DNA of 64,000 nt from Paragordius varius (GCA_964247055.1 OZ176051.1:4526001-4590000), one strand, 5' to 3'. Positions 52,937 to 62,381 are shown, counted from the stretch's first letter. Translations and numbers: made by a program. Notes: generated by a model not told the origin, from the letters alone.

Positions 52937-55900
52937 AATTTATTTTTTCCGTTAATATTTTTAAGATTAATTTTTATGTAAAAAAATAAAATGTTTTGAA
53001 ATGACTCCCGGAAAATTTTAGGTCATTTAAATCTGATATGGAAATTAATATTTAATTTATGTTTGTGCATACACCAATGTTTTGAAATAAGGTAACATAT
53101 TTTTTTTATTAAAATCAAAAATCTCAATTTAAAATGGTTATCTCCCGCTCAACAGTCATTGATAAAGAACATCCAATGTTTTTTGTAAGAAATAAATAAT
53201 ATTTTATCTTAATAAATTTCGCTTGTAGAATGGGGGAATAACTTCCAATGAAAAACGTATGTCTGATACTTCTTCGATAAGGTGTGCACCCCTAATTCGA
53301 AACTATTCGATTGATCCACTGGCTGTTAGTTTTGGAGAAACGGTGAATAGCCACGCTAAATTTGATTATAGCCATTATGTTATGCGGAGAAAGTAAGTTT
53401 TAATCCCTTTTTCTAAGCTATTTTTTGGTTTTTTTTCTGTCTAAATGTATAAAATAATTAAAATCAATTCGCTTTTAAGCTATTTCAGTTGGGATTATCT
53501 TACAGTTTTAAAAGACTGATGAATGTTTCTTGTAGTTATCTCGGTTATATACGAATCTAAAAGGGTTATAAACAATTTTCGTAATAATTTATTCCGTATT
53601 GACTACTTTAGGTTGGGTATAAATGTTATAAAATTTATTTATCCTTGTCTGTTAAATAAATTTCTCTAATGAAACTAGGCTTATTAAATTTTATTGAATT
53701 AATTTGTTCCTTTTTACTGCTTTAGGATATAAATTTGGAATATGACTGGTTAAGCTTTATGTTGTCCGCTGTTGAAAAATAAAATGAAAAAGTTGGTTTA
53801 TTACATAATTTATTTAGATTATAAAGTCTGGAGCATTATACATTTTATTGCGATATTCATTTTCAAATATTAAAAAATAGATCATTTAAAAGTTTTCTTT
53901 AGTCTATAAGAATTGATATTTTAATATTTTAGATTGGATATAAGCCTAGAGTTTCGGACATATTATAGCGATGGTCTAATCCTATACCTTAAGGATCATG
54001 ATCAAACGCAATACTTTACTATTCAACTCCGTGATAGTCGTTTACAAATGGTATATTATGCTATGGGCGATAAAGAAATCCTTTCACCACCTGGTTTAAA
54101 TGACGGAAAATGGCATAAGGTAAAAATATTTCAATGCAAATTGATTAAGTTTAAATTAAAGTATATAGCAAGTATAGTTGTTATAGCATATATTTTATTT
54201 TAAATCATATTAACCCAAACAATTTTTACTTAGCCAGCTCCATTTCTTCTAAACCATATACCATTTATAATTCAAATCCACCCTTAAACAATTCAAATTC
54301 ACCCTTGAACAATTCAAATTCACCCTCAAACAATTCAAATTCACCGTCAAATAAAATATATAATTTTTGAGATTAAAAACTACCTATATTTTTTATATTT
54401 TTTAAAAATAAAAATTATATTTTATTAAAATAATACTGAAAAAATAATAAACTATGCCATAAAGATATATTTCACATTAATAATGTATTATATTAGTTCG
54501 AAAACACATAATTTATTTTTAGGGTGAATCGAATTGTTCAAGGGTCAATTTGAACTGTAAATGGTATATCATAACTTTATAAACACAAACTCTATACATG
54601 TGAATATTAAAACTTTTTTTTAAAGGTGAGTATACGGAAAGATCGGCGAAGTTTGCTGGTTAAATTGGATGATTACGAAGAAATAAAAGCACCCATCGTT
54701 AAACTATTGAACGTATATCCACCAGGGTTTATAGGTGGTCTCCCAGAATCCTATATACCGCGTGGGAACGTGGTAAGAATTTAATTCCTTTTTCATCTTT
54801 TTTTTTGTGCTAATTTGCAATCAACTAAGCAAAAAAGCTATAAAAATCAATTGTTTAAAAACATATTTTTTAGATAATTTGAAAATATGTAAATGTAAAT
54901 ATACAATTTTATTAATAGTAATTAATGGAAATTATTGCTGTTACAAATAAAATTTTACAAACAAATAAACTGAAATTAATGTTTAAATAACAGAAATATA
55001 TTATTTCATTCCGATTATTTAGAAATCTCAGGGATTTAAAGGATGCGTTCGAAATCTTCAAATAAATAGTCAATTATATGATATCCTACGTTCCGAATCT
55101 TTTGTTGGTGTTTCACAATGTTTTGCGAATGTTGAAATCGGAGCACATTTTACTGGCAACTCTTACGCCATTTATGGTATAAAATTTTATTTTTTTTTAA
55201 TTGTCAATAATTATATCTTAGGAATCTCCCTCATAAAATTTATAATAAAAATGTGTAAAAATTTAATTTTGCAGAAAAAAACTTTAATGTGGGAAGCGAA
55301 ATGGAAATATCTCTAAAGTTTCGAACGACACAAAGGAATGGGGTCCTGGTTAGTATTAGTGAAAAACAAGGATTTCCATCACTTGCCTTAGCCATTTATG
55401 AAGGACAAGTATATAATAAAATTGTTTTATTTTATCTTAAAAAGAGAGTAATTACAGTCAAACCTCCCGTTTAAAAAATAGTTTACCAAAAAAGTTTCGT
55501 ATTGAAAAATTCTGAAATATTACTATGTTAATAAGTATTGGAATATAAAATTAAAGGTTTTTTTTATTAATACATAAATGAAAATGGCTAGGTATTGACT
55601 TGTGAAGTTTAGTTTTTCTGCGTATGCATATTATACAAAAATCAAATTGGTAAAAAATGATAGATCATAAAAAATATTCAACCACACAAGGCTGGTCTGA
55701 ATTCCTACGCTACCGATTAATTTTTTTTATTATAAAATATTATATGTGTTTCATTCTTTTAGATTGTATTCTCCGTTGATATGGGCGAGGGTATGGGTCC
55801 ATTTAAAGCTATCAAAAAATTTGAATCTAATCCAGAAACCTTGATTGTTCCTCCGATATTATCGGATCATTCAGTTTCAAAATCACAAAATATGAGTGGA

Positions 55901-56640
55901 GTTAACAATTTAAACCAAAACCTAAAGAGTGCCGATAAAGTTCCACCCCTAAAATCCTTGAAGGGGCAAACTGTTAACGCTAAAACGGTTAATACACCTC
56001 TACTTGTTAATGAATATTATGTGTGTGATAATAAATGGCATACTATCGTTGCGGCTTACGTTAAAAATATCGTGACACTCAAAGTCGATCATTTTGACAT
56101 TGAATTTGGGTTTGATGAGGGAAGTTTGCAAGAAACTAAAACTAACAATTTCTTGTATATTGGTGGGATTCCTGGTAACATATATATACATAAATTTCTT
56201 GGCTTATTATTAATTTTTCTTCTAATGTTTGGCCTAATAATAACGTATAATTTAAAATGATTAATAAATTTTTGTACATCATTTGTTTTCAAATTGTAGG
56301 TATAAAATTTAACATTGCCACAGAATTTACGTAATTTTTCAAATATAATTTAAATTGTATAAACTTTAAAGTAACTGTTACAGAGAATATTCGCATATTA
56401 ACAACTAAATATTTTGTCAAAACAATATTTACCAAAAATATTTTAAGGAAAAAAAACTAAAGATAATATAATTTTTGTGTTTTAGAAAGTGGAAATATAA
56501 ATCAAGGAGCCCTACCAACCCAGCAAAATTTTATTGGATGCATTAAAGCTCTTACCATTAAAAAGATCAAAAAGGATTGGGAAAATATGTATGCATTGCA
56601 CAATCTCAATAATAATTGCCCTATTCCTCAAACTAATTAA
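15335..56640 (+). CDS. LAMA: Laminin subunit alpha (alpha-1/2-like architecture), complete
   Basis: Long arm and globular foot of the laminin heterotrimer of basement membranes. I read 82 exons, all GT-AG and phase-consistent, totalling 14,784 nt or about 4,927 residues plus TAA; exon coordinates are in the block entries below. Approximate residue layout: signal peptide 1-25, LN 30-375, LE 376-700, L4A 700-1050, LE 1060-1840, L4B 1840-2270, LE 2270-2600, coiled coil 2600-3248, LG1-LG3 3249-4230, linker 4230-4477, LG4-LG5 4478-4927. Two L4 domains plus five LG modules match vertebrate alpha-1/2 and insect wing blister, which are about 3,100-3,400 residues. The excess is mainly asparagine-rich insertions in LN, L4, LE, LG1, LG3, the LG3-LG4 linker and LG5. 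Introns run from 64 nt (45471-45534) to 1,143 nt (21051-22193). Exon 17 is the least certain. Full-length conservation and an open frame throughout argue for a working gene. Confidence 0.96.
15628..15894 (+). mobile_element. hAT-like MITE in laminin intron 1 (267 bp)
   Basis: It runs from CAGTGCTGTTCAACACAAAT to GGGCCGCGACCCCTG, typical hAT-type ends (CAGNG...CNCTG). Flanking octamers GTTTAAAC and TTTTAAAA agree at six of eight bases, a plausible decayed target duplication. The GC-rich ends stand out from the AT-rich surroundings. There is no coding capacity. Confidence 0.7.
19489..19670. mobile_element. Foldback MITE in laminin intron 8 (182 bp)
   Basis: TACAGTATGAGTAAGTATAC at the left and its near-perfect inverse at the right extend inward about 80 bp each (through TTGCCAAATAGTA and GGCAGTATTATTGGCT), leaving a loop of about 20 bp. 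TA dinucleotides flank it. This is consistent with a mariner/Tc1-type non-autonomous element. Confidence 0.75.
21384..21664. mobile_element. hAT-like short element in laminin intron 11
   Basis: It begins CAGTGGTTCCCTTTTCATTC and ends GGTTGGTAACCACTG, i.e. hAT-type CAGTGGT inverted ends, with a GC-rich patch (CCCCCTTGGGGGG) near the right end. No exact 8-bp duplication abuts it. TTGAGAT occurs a few bases outside on both sides. Confidence 0.6.
21798..21997. mobile_element. mariner/Tc1-like MITE in laminin intron 11 (200 bp)
   Basis: Inverted ends CAGTCATGTATCCTTTATTT, continuing through TATCAAAAATTTGTTTT and GGGTATAAATATTTG, are flanked by TA on both sides. About 65 bp of each end pairs, around a 70-bp centre. 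It has the classic TA duplication and CAGT start of mariner-type MITEs. Confidence 0.8.
23134..25556 (+). other. Laminin alpha: first L4 (laminin IV) domain, exons 14-18
   Basis: Exons 23134-23290, 23380-23754, 24161-24481, 24852-24936 (tentative) and 25351-25556. L4A landmarks are [37 protein letters not shown] and [21 protein letters not shown] disordered stretch with [18 protein letters not shown] then interrupts the end of the domain, giving a furin-type RKKR site at about residue 975. Exon 17 is inferred because exon 16 ends in phase 1 and exon 18 needs phase 2. Its acceptor (TATATATAG) is fair and its donor (TCTC|GTTTGC) weak. Exon 18 ends with the LE restart [15 protein letters not shown]. 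Confidence 0.85.
23353..23376. repeat. (TA)n microsatellite beside the exon 15 acceptor
   Basis: About 12 TA units run directly into the ATATATCAG acceptor of exon 15, replacing the usual pyrimidine tract. Confidence 0.8.
30453..30647. mobile_element. Decayed mariner/Tc1-like MITE in laminin intron 27
   Basis: Left CAGTACCCACC...GATTAGCCAAAATTGGCAATAG and right, inverted, CAGTACCTACT...AGTTAGCCGATCGGCAATACAG are clear relatives over about 45 bp. TA precedes the left end. The right flank is mutated. Confidence 0.6.
31121..31637. mobile_element. MITE family 2, copy in laminin intron 28 (517 bp)
   Basis: It begins TTAACACTTTATTAATTTTG then GGGTAGTTTTGTGCCCCAGA, and ends AACTACCCCAAAAGGCAATC then GTAATGAAGTGTTAA. 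The internal GTCAGCTGTTTTAATCGGG block links it to the copies at 7419 and 9393. It enlarges this intron to 902 nt. Confidence 0.75.
33450..36187 (+). other. Laminin alpha: second L4 domain (exons 32-38)
   Basis: Exons 33450-33781, 34062-34258, 34448-34545, 34673-34868, 35251-35452, 35535-35694 and 35956-36187. Landmarks are [20 protein letters not shown] then [63 protein letters not shown] and [16 protein letters not shown]. Two furin-type motifs fall in the disordered inserts: RVKR before ASAKTN (exon 33) and RNRR before DLAKN (formed across the exon 36/37 junction). Confidence 0.92.
36268..36292. repeat. (TA)n microsatellite in laminin intron 38
   Basis: About 12 TA units within the intron; no other signal. 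Confidence 0.7.
36487..40341 (+). other. Laminin alpha: C-terminal LE repeats (exons 39-46)
   Basis: Exons 36487-36729, 37099-37230, 37671-37781, 38178-38280, 38407-38538, 38666-38760, 39283-39435 and 40199-40341. Signatures are [87 protein letters not shown] then [43 protein letters not shown] and [20 protein letters not shown], the last being the hinge into the coiled coil. Exon 39 has an Asn/Tyr-rich insert ([17 protein letters not shown]). Confidence 0.93.
40199..45470 (+). other. Laminin alpha: coiled-coil domains I/II (exons 46-59)
   Basis: Exons 40199-40341, 40422-40535, 40894-41005, 41233-41415, 41661-41759, 41846-42015, 42514-42642, 42827-42943, 43079-43290, 43527-43665, 43880-43982, 44062-44181, 44864-45031 and 45316-45470. 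About 650 residues of helical, heptad-like sequence with few cysteines, many N-glycosylation sequons and no proline-rich breaks (for example [93 protein letters not shown]). This is the segment that pairs with beta and gamma chains; its length is close to that of other alpha chains. Confidence 0.92.
44366..44620. mobile_element. MITE family 3, copy in laminin intron 57
   Basis: Inverted ends TTCAAATTCACCCTTGAACA...TTCAAGGGTGAATTTGAAT enclose sequence that matches 54259-54566 in opposite orientation (TTATGTTGTTTTCGAACTAA, TATGGCATAGTTTATTATTT). Confidence 0.75.
46880..46898. repeat. Poly-C tract of 19 bases in laminin intron 63
   Basis: An uninterrupted run of 19 C on the plus strand within the 285-nt intron 46698-46982, striking in such AT-rich DNA. 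It may be length-variable. Confidence 0.9.
48193..48219. repeat. (TA)n microsatellite abutting the exon 67 acceptor
   Basis: About 13 TA units end directly in the AAG acceptor of exon 67, so no pyrimidine tract is present. Confidence 0.75.
48906..51414 (+). other. Laminin alpha: LG3 module with large insertions (exons 69-72)
   Basis: Exons 48906-49412, 49699-49886, 50297-50971 and 51209-51414. LG3 is recognisable as [80 protein letters not shown] then [33 protein letters not shown] and [11 protein letters not shown]. Exon 69 inserts about 65 acidic/serine-rich residues after the first beta strands, and exon 71 inserts about 120 Gln/Asn-rich residues (for example [13 protein letters not shown]) before the YLTLGG strand. 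Confidence 0.9.
51209..52880 (+). other. Laminin alpha: LG3-LG4 linker (exons 72-75)
   Basis: Exons 51209-51414 (end), 51542-51663, 52007-52328 and 52687-52880. About 250 low-complexity residues, acidic and Asn/Ser/Thr-rich, with a polyproline run ([15 protein letters not shown]). In other alpha chains this hinge is 30-60 residues and is where LG4-5 is proteolytically released. I see no clear dibasic furin motif in it here. Confidence 0.85.
52405..52588 (+). mobile_element. tRNA-derived SINE in laminin intron 74
   Basis: The head resembles a tRNA gene: A-box-like GTAGGGCGCCGGACTCTTA and B-box-like AGAGTTCAAAACCCC, with CTT in the anticodon position (Lys-like), but the anticodon stem is disrupted. 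The body CAATTAGGCCTGGGTATGCG and the tail TTTAAGTCCTTACCCTTTAA, ending in an A-rich stretch, are shared with the fragment at 2026-2125. It is not a functional tRNA gene. Confidence 0.7.
52886..52935. repeat. (TA)n microsatellite after laminin exon 75
   Basis: About 24 TA units begin 5-8 nt after the exon 75 donor (GAAATA|GTAATTAATA). Confidence 0.9.
53229..56640 (+). other. Laminin alpha: LG4 and LG5 modules and stop (exons 76-82)
   Basis: LG4: 53229-53392, 53933-54119, 54626-54772 and 55023-55176. LG5: 55275-55408, 55763-56174 and 56486-56640. LG4 shows [85 protein letters not shown] and [21 protein letters not shown]5 shows [53 protein letters not shown] and [17 protein letters not shown], closing NNCPIPQTN then TAA at 56638. 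Exon 81 adds about 70 Ser/Asn/Lys-rich residues to LG5. The paired cysteines closing each module are present. A possible AATAAA lies at 56946-56951. Confidence 0.94.
54259..54566. mobile_element. MITE family 3, copy in laminin intron 77 (308 bp)
   Basis: TACCATTTATAATTCAAATC at the left and GAACTGTAAATGGTA at the right are inverted ends. The left arm contains four consecutive diverged 21-22 bp units of the type CACCCTTGAACAATTCAAATT, while the right arm has about one and a half. The centre matches 44366-44620 inverted. Confidence 0.8.
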
Positions 56641-57265
56641 TTTTTTTATATTGATATATAAATATTTTCAAATTGATTAAATAATTTTTTTGCAATATCT
56701 TATACGATAATACTTTGTAAATTAAAATATATCTCAAAATTAAAACATCGTACACCAATTTAGTAAAATTACTTTTTATTGATAAAATCATGTATTTACA
56801 CTTGCATTTATAAAACCAATTTTGTGATTCCATCCCATCATGCATTCCTTATTTATATTATTTAACCCTTTCTACTAATATATTTAAACAATCTCATTAA
56901 CATTTAGTCAATATGCTTTTTTTTCATAATTTTGATATTTCAATCAATAAATATTCTCTTTTAAATTCATTAAATTATACGATCGCTGGGTTTTCACAAT
57001 AAAATAAGTTACCATGTAAAACTTTTGATTACAAATCAAATTTCATAAAGATTTTATAATTTATGATATTCTGTTGTGATTAAGAGATAACTGATGAAAA
57101 AAATAATGTTTTCGGTATACAGACAGAATTGAATGGTAAATAATTGTGGCAACAAATTTTTTTCGTGAAACATTTGTACAGGCGTGATTTACGCTCGTGA
57201 CTAAAAATATAAATATACTGTATTCATTTACGGTTTTTATATAATATATATCTGGTTAAAATGTA
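56641..57265. other. Laminin 3' UTR/downstream region
   Basis: AT-rich and without exons. Candidate poly(A) signals (AATAAA at 56946-56951) are present but unremarkable in this composition. Confidence 0.35.
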
Positions 57266-58929
57266 TAACACTGTGCGCAAAAAAGGGGTGTAAAAAATAA
57301 ACGAACATGAGTTTTATCTAGAATAATAAGAAATCCCTTGGAAAATGAGACCCCAAAAATTTAGGGGCAAAAATGCGCCCCAAATTGAAAATCTTCCATT
57401 TTTTCATTTTTGACGAGAAATAGATTTTTGTCCATATTTTTTAAACTTATCAAGCAAACACGATAAAACTTTTATATATAATATAAAAAACCTAATATAT
57501 TCTTAAAAATACATAAAATAATTTTAAAGTATCAATAAATTTTTTCACAAAAATAGATATTCGTAAATTTTATGACATTATCGAAATATGTTAAAAAAAA
57601 TTATTTGTAAAAACAACTTATTGTTATTATTTAAGTTTATGCCTTATATTAAACATACCAAAGAGTTGGTATGTCTAATAAAGGCTATGTTTTTAAGTCC
57701 CTCAAAAAATTTGTATTTTTTGGAATATTTTTGTTATTTTCATTTCATTTTCCTCACATGCTTCTTATTGTTTCATAACAACATAAAGCAGCAATTTTTA
57801 AATGCGAATACAGAAAAAACCAGCAAAACTCCAAAATTATAAAATCCCATTATATAATTTAAGTTTGTATTTGACACTATCTTGGTAAGACCGAAACATT
57901 TTTGTTTCAAAATCTTGTAGAAATAATTATATATTGGATGTAAAAGCTAAAAATTCTATTGAATAAAAATTAAATCCATTTATTATCAGTTTAATATATA
58001 TAATCGTAATAATTGATGTTTTGGATTTTGTTTGATTTACAATTTGAGCAATAAAATTTCTGGAATTTGATTATTTAAAAATGTCAGAATAAATTTGGTG
58101 CAAGGATAATTCTATTTTGTAACTATAATTATATGAAAAAAATATACGATAAACTCACTCTGCCATTAATATTATTCTTAACATATAGAATTTTCCTTAA
58201 TAAGCTAAATAGTGTATAGCAGGTAACTATTTGATTAGCAAATAAAGCTATTTATATTTCCGGTGCTACCTTCTGCATATCAAAAGGTATTTAATTAAAT
58301 TTATTATCTATAGATTAAATAGTATATAAACATTTATCCAAAGTAATGTAATGGTAATTTCTTAATTTGGAGTTTTGCTGGTTTTTTCTGTATTCGCATT
58401 TGAAAATTGCGATTTTATGTTGTTATGAAACAATGAGAAGTAAGCATGTGAGGAATATGAAATAAATTAACGAAAATATTCCAAAAAATACAAATTTGAG
58501 GGACTAAAAAAGATACATAGCCTTTATTACATATACCAACTCTTTGGTATGTTTAATATAAGTCATAAACTTAAACAATAAATAAGGAGTTTTTACAAAT
58601 AATTTTTTTTAACATATCTCGACAATGTCATAAAATTTACGAATTTCTATTTTTTTGGAATTAAAAAATTTATTGATGCTTTAAAATAATTTTATGTATT
58701 TTTCTTAAGAATATATTAGGTTTTATATAATATATAAAAGTTTTATCGTGTTTGCTCGATAAGTCTAAAAAATATGGACAAAAATCTATTTCTAGTCAAA
58801 AATAAAAAATGAAAGATTTTCAATTTGGGGCGCATTTTTGCCCCTAAATTTTTGGGGTCTCATTTTCCAAGGAATTTCTTCTACTAGATACAAACTTATG
58901 TTCGTTTATTTTTTTGTGCGCACTGTGTA
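57266..58929. mobile_element. Long-armed foldback DNA transposon (1.66 kb)
   Basis: Two inverted arms of about 560-570 bp (57268-57840 and 58362-58927), roughly 90% identical by eye, surround a spacer of about 520 bp. The ends read ACACTGTGCGCAAAAAA and, inverted, ACACAGTGCGCACAAAAAA, with TA flanks, suggesting a mariner/Tc1-type origin. Arms share GGGGCAAAAATGCGCCCCAA, ACCAAAGAGTTGGTAT and GAATACAGAAAAAACCAGC. No transposase is seen in either frame set, so it would be non-autonomous. Confidence 0.85.
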
Positions 58930-59037
58930 AGTATTCACAAAATTTGACACGATTACAATAATATAAAAACGAATAGGCAAATAAATTTTGAAACATTTTT
59001 CGACGTTTATAACGGCGTTATTTTTTTATAATATAAG

Positions 59038-59316
59038 TGAGGGGTGGCTAACATGTGGCCCGCCAAAAATTTGGCAATCCATAAATTACAATAATATTCT
59101 CACAAAATCTTTTTAAAAATGATATTTCCTAAACAATATTTCCAAGTAAGTCTATCCAATTGGCACGAACTAAAATTTGCGGTATTATGTTTGCGTATTC
59201 CAGTTTTATGTTTGAAATCTAATAAATTCCTTATAAATGCCCATATATATTTCCATAGCCTGGTTTATTAAGTCAAAAATGGGGCCCGCGAAGCCATTTA
59301 TGTCGGCCACCCCTCA
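59038..59316. mobile_element. hAT-like short element (279 bp)
   Basis: It starts TGAGGGGTGGCTAACATGTG then GCCCGCC, and ends GGGCCCGCGAAGCCATTTAT then GTCGGCCACCCCTCA. These are inverted relatives of the hAT MITE end type CAGGGGTGGCCAAC. Target duplications are not visible. Confidence 0.6.
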
Positions 59317-59847
59317 TCGAATTGATTTGTTTTGTCTTACGAAACTGAACAAATTAAAAAGTTAACGATTTTCTGTAGACATAATTAATATATATATAGT
59401 GTGCCAAATTTAAAGTGAAATTTTTTAGCTTTACATATTTTTGTTATTAATAATTTTCAAAACAACATTTAAACAAAATGGCTAAACCTTTGCACATCAA
59501 TAGATAGTAGTGAAAAATACACATTTATATAGTTATATATTGATTTATATATCAAACTAATTTTAGGTTATCCGTGATTACAATTACCATTAATTAGATG
59601 GCCTATTTTATAAATATCATCTATTATAATTTTAGTGAGGGGACGAGGGAGTGCTTCATGCCCGGGCGCCACTATTTAGCGGTTCCTCTTATATTTATAT
59701 ATGAATTTTAAAATTCAAAATAATAACTTTCATCTAAGTCAGTGGTACTCAAACCATTAAAATTGCCCTATGACCTACCATATTGATACTTAAATTATTT
59801 TTTATTGATGAATTTTTAAAATACACATAAACGAATTTTCGTTTATT

Positions 59848-60396
59848 TTAACACTTGGATACAACACATTCACTTTAGTCCTTCGATTCAAATTGGGGTA
59901 ATTGGATACCCCAGGCCTGTTTAAAATTAAATTCTTTAAAAAATATGGAATGAATCGAAAACATGGCAAAATTTTGATTTAACATTAATAACCCGAAATA
60001 TATAAAAAGTTTTATTCAAAAATACTTTATTTTATTTATTTTAAGCTAAACCCCAAACGTAAAAATTTAATCAACGTGACATGTCTGCAATTTTAAAATT
60101 GCAAAATAATACAAAATAAACCACTTTTATTATTTCTATCAATGTTAGATTTACTTTAAATAAAAAATTAGCTTTAATTTTATCTTTTAAATTACATGAA
60201 GACGATATTTTGCAAAAATTTTGTAAATTAAAATGGCGTCCAAGTAATTTGACATGGAACTTTTTTTTCAATACGAAATTTTATTTAGATATTTTGGCTT
60301 TTTTATATAATTATTATAAGGATAGAAGCATAAATTTATAAAACTTATAATTAAGTCTGGAGTATTTAGATACCCCAATTTGAATCGAAGTGTTAA
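59848..60396 (-). mobile_element. MITE family 1, copy B, nested in the hAT
   Basis: Same element as 4348-4909 in reverse orientation: starts TTAACACTTGGATACAACAC, ends TACCCCAATTTGAATCGAAG then TGTTAA. It lies in the 5' part of the hAT, upstream of the transposase remnant, so it inserted after the hAT did or travelled with it. Confidence 0.8.
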
Positions 60397-60741
60397 TATT
60401 AATTATTATCTTTAGTTTAATTTCTGTAATTTTTATTTTTTACCAATTTGAAATCATGAAACAATTTTCCTACATTATAACGATTTCAAAATTTTGGCAC
60501 ACGTTGTTTCTGTATTTTATTTTATTTTATTTTTATTGCATTCCTTTTTGTATTTATGCAAGCCCTTCACCTAAACTTGCGTATACATATTCTTTTAATT
60601 GCTATCCTTCATCATTTTTATAACTCATTGCCATTTAATATTTTTCAAATCATCATTAAATTTTACCTGTTTTTTATGGCATAATTTAAATTATATTCTA
60701 TTTTTAAAAAATTTTCATAATATTTAAGCATAATTCAAAGG

Positions 60742-61599
60742 ATGACATCTAATGCTAAAAAACGTAAATTATCCGATGAACGCTTCTTAAAAAAGAATGG
60801 GGAGAAAAATTCTTTGTCCTTCATAATAAAAATGTAGTTACCTACCATATATGTAAGGACAACATAATTATGAAAAAATACAATATTGAAAGACATATAA
60901 CAATCCATCATTTTCATAAATTAACCGAAAATCATTAGGAAAGAAACGAAAAATATAAAAAGATTAAGGAATTATATAAAAAACTGTTATGGCCATAGCT
61001 TTCTCCCAGGAAAAAGCTTCATATGAAATTTGCTTTTTTTAGGAAAAATATATAAAACCGTTTACTGATTCCCATCTAATAAAAGAATGTCTAATAAATG
61101 GTTGCACTTTTTGTTGTTGATAAACTCCATAAGAAAGATCAAATCATGAGGCAAATTAAAAAATTTAACTTTCTGATTCAACATTATCTCGAGGCATTGA
61201 AAAATGTCTAAATATATTTTAAACAATACATTATTGGCTCTGAAAAACTGCAAATATTTTAGTATTGCTATTGATTATAGCTCTGATAATAGTGCATCAC
61301 CTCAATGTGCGCTCTTCGTGAGATTTTGCAACGACAACATAATCAAAGAGGAAAATTTAAAATTTTTACCAATGAATAAAACTACGAAAGGAAGTGATTT
61401 TCTCGAAATAATTATCACTTTTTAATAATAGTATATCTATGTAAAAATTGGTTTCGATCTGCACAGGCTGTGAGACAGCATATTCAAAAATGAAGTATGT
61501 CAAGAATACATAAATCGCTTAACCGATGATCATATGGACGACGTATTAAGATTGGCCTGTCATGAGGCAAAACCAAATTTGTCAAAAATTATTGGTTAA
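60742..61599 (+). pseudogene. hAT transposase remnant, ZBED5/GTF2IRD2-like
   Basis: Pieces in order: MTSNAKKRKLSDERFLKKNG (start region), a BED-finger relic TYHICKDNIIMKKYNIERHI with the first cysteine of the zinc site lost, FTDSHLIKECLINGCTF, then LKNCKYFSIAIDYSSDNSAS (the catalytic-domain strand with its first acidic residue, normally IALDESTD) and NLKFLPMNKTTKGSDFLEII. It ends with RLTDDHMDDVLRLACHEAKP before a stop at 61597. Relative to the family the middle, including the second and third catalytic acidic residues and most of the insertion domain, is missing, and frames shift between pieces. Not functional. Confidence 0.8.
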
Positions 61600-62345
61600 C
61601 ATTAAAATAAATGTTGTTATCAAAATATTTTAATTTTTTAAACTAAATGGGACAAAACGAGTTTTTAGCTGTATATACATACGATCCGCAAAAAATGTGC
61701 TGATTTAGAGTATAAATATGTGCATATGTGTCAAATAGCTACGGAATATTTGCCATTATAAGGTTCATGGCCCTCGAAAAAAAATATATTTTATTTGGCC
61801 CGTCAAGTTTTTTGGTGAGTACCACTGATCTAAGTAATCATCCTAATATGTGCAATCGGTGCGCTTATTTATGTTTTTATATAAATTTTAAATTTTTGGC
61901 ATGTAATAATCCCTAAAATATTATAATAAAATATATAAATGCGATCAAGGTAAAAACTAACTTTGATGTAGGTATTCCCTGTAGCAGACTTATTAGAACA
62001 TTTCTTTATCAAGCAGGATATTATGGTGTTAATTCTTTCATTGCCTTTAAGTGAATTATCTTAACTTTTCTCTTTGTTAAAAGGTAACCTTATCTCCAAT
62101 CCTTATTTATAAATCCCATAATTTATAAAAATCTTTAAAATCTAATTTTACTATAATTGTCGAAGTTTTTTGCAACACAGGCTTATTAATTTAATATTAT
62201 TGATTTGCAAGGTTTTAGGCATTTTGACAGATAAAATTTTTATATTAACCTAAAAAATAGTTAACTTCTTATAATCAGCCTTACACTTCTTTTCATATAA
62301 AACGCAGCCCCTAGAAAATCACACTGTTGACCCTAAATTTGGCAC

Positions 62346-62348
<3 letters not shown>

Positions 62349-62381
<33 letters not shown>

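Larger units (their letters stand above)
59732..61835 (+). mobile_element. hAT transposon with perfect 8-bp target duplications
   Basis: The element body is 59740-61827 (2,088 bp). The 12-bp inverted ends are CAGTGGTACTCA and TGAGTACCACTG, with the identical octamer ATCTAAGT directly on both sides (59732-59739 and 61828-61835), diagnostic of hAT insertion. It holds a broken transposase and a MITE. Intact duplications with a decayed gene suggest it arrived already defective or decays faster inside than at its ends. Confidence 0.93.
59398..62348. mobile_element. Outer mariner-like element split by a nested hAT
   Basis: AGTGTGCCAAATTTA at 59398 recurs inverted at 62334-62348 (TAAATTTGGCACACT). 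The next bases are also related with small gaps (AGTGAAATTTTTTAG against AGTGTGATTTTCTAG). Both ends abut TA-rich sequence. Removing the nested hAT leaves about 860 bp of its own sequence, without a recognisable transposase. Confidence 0.6.

Noticed and set aside
57588-57842. Transposase fragment in the foldback arm
   Set aside because: The frame is not kept in the sister arm (58362 onward), so it is not under coding constraint.
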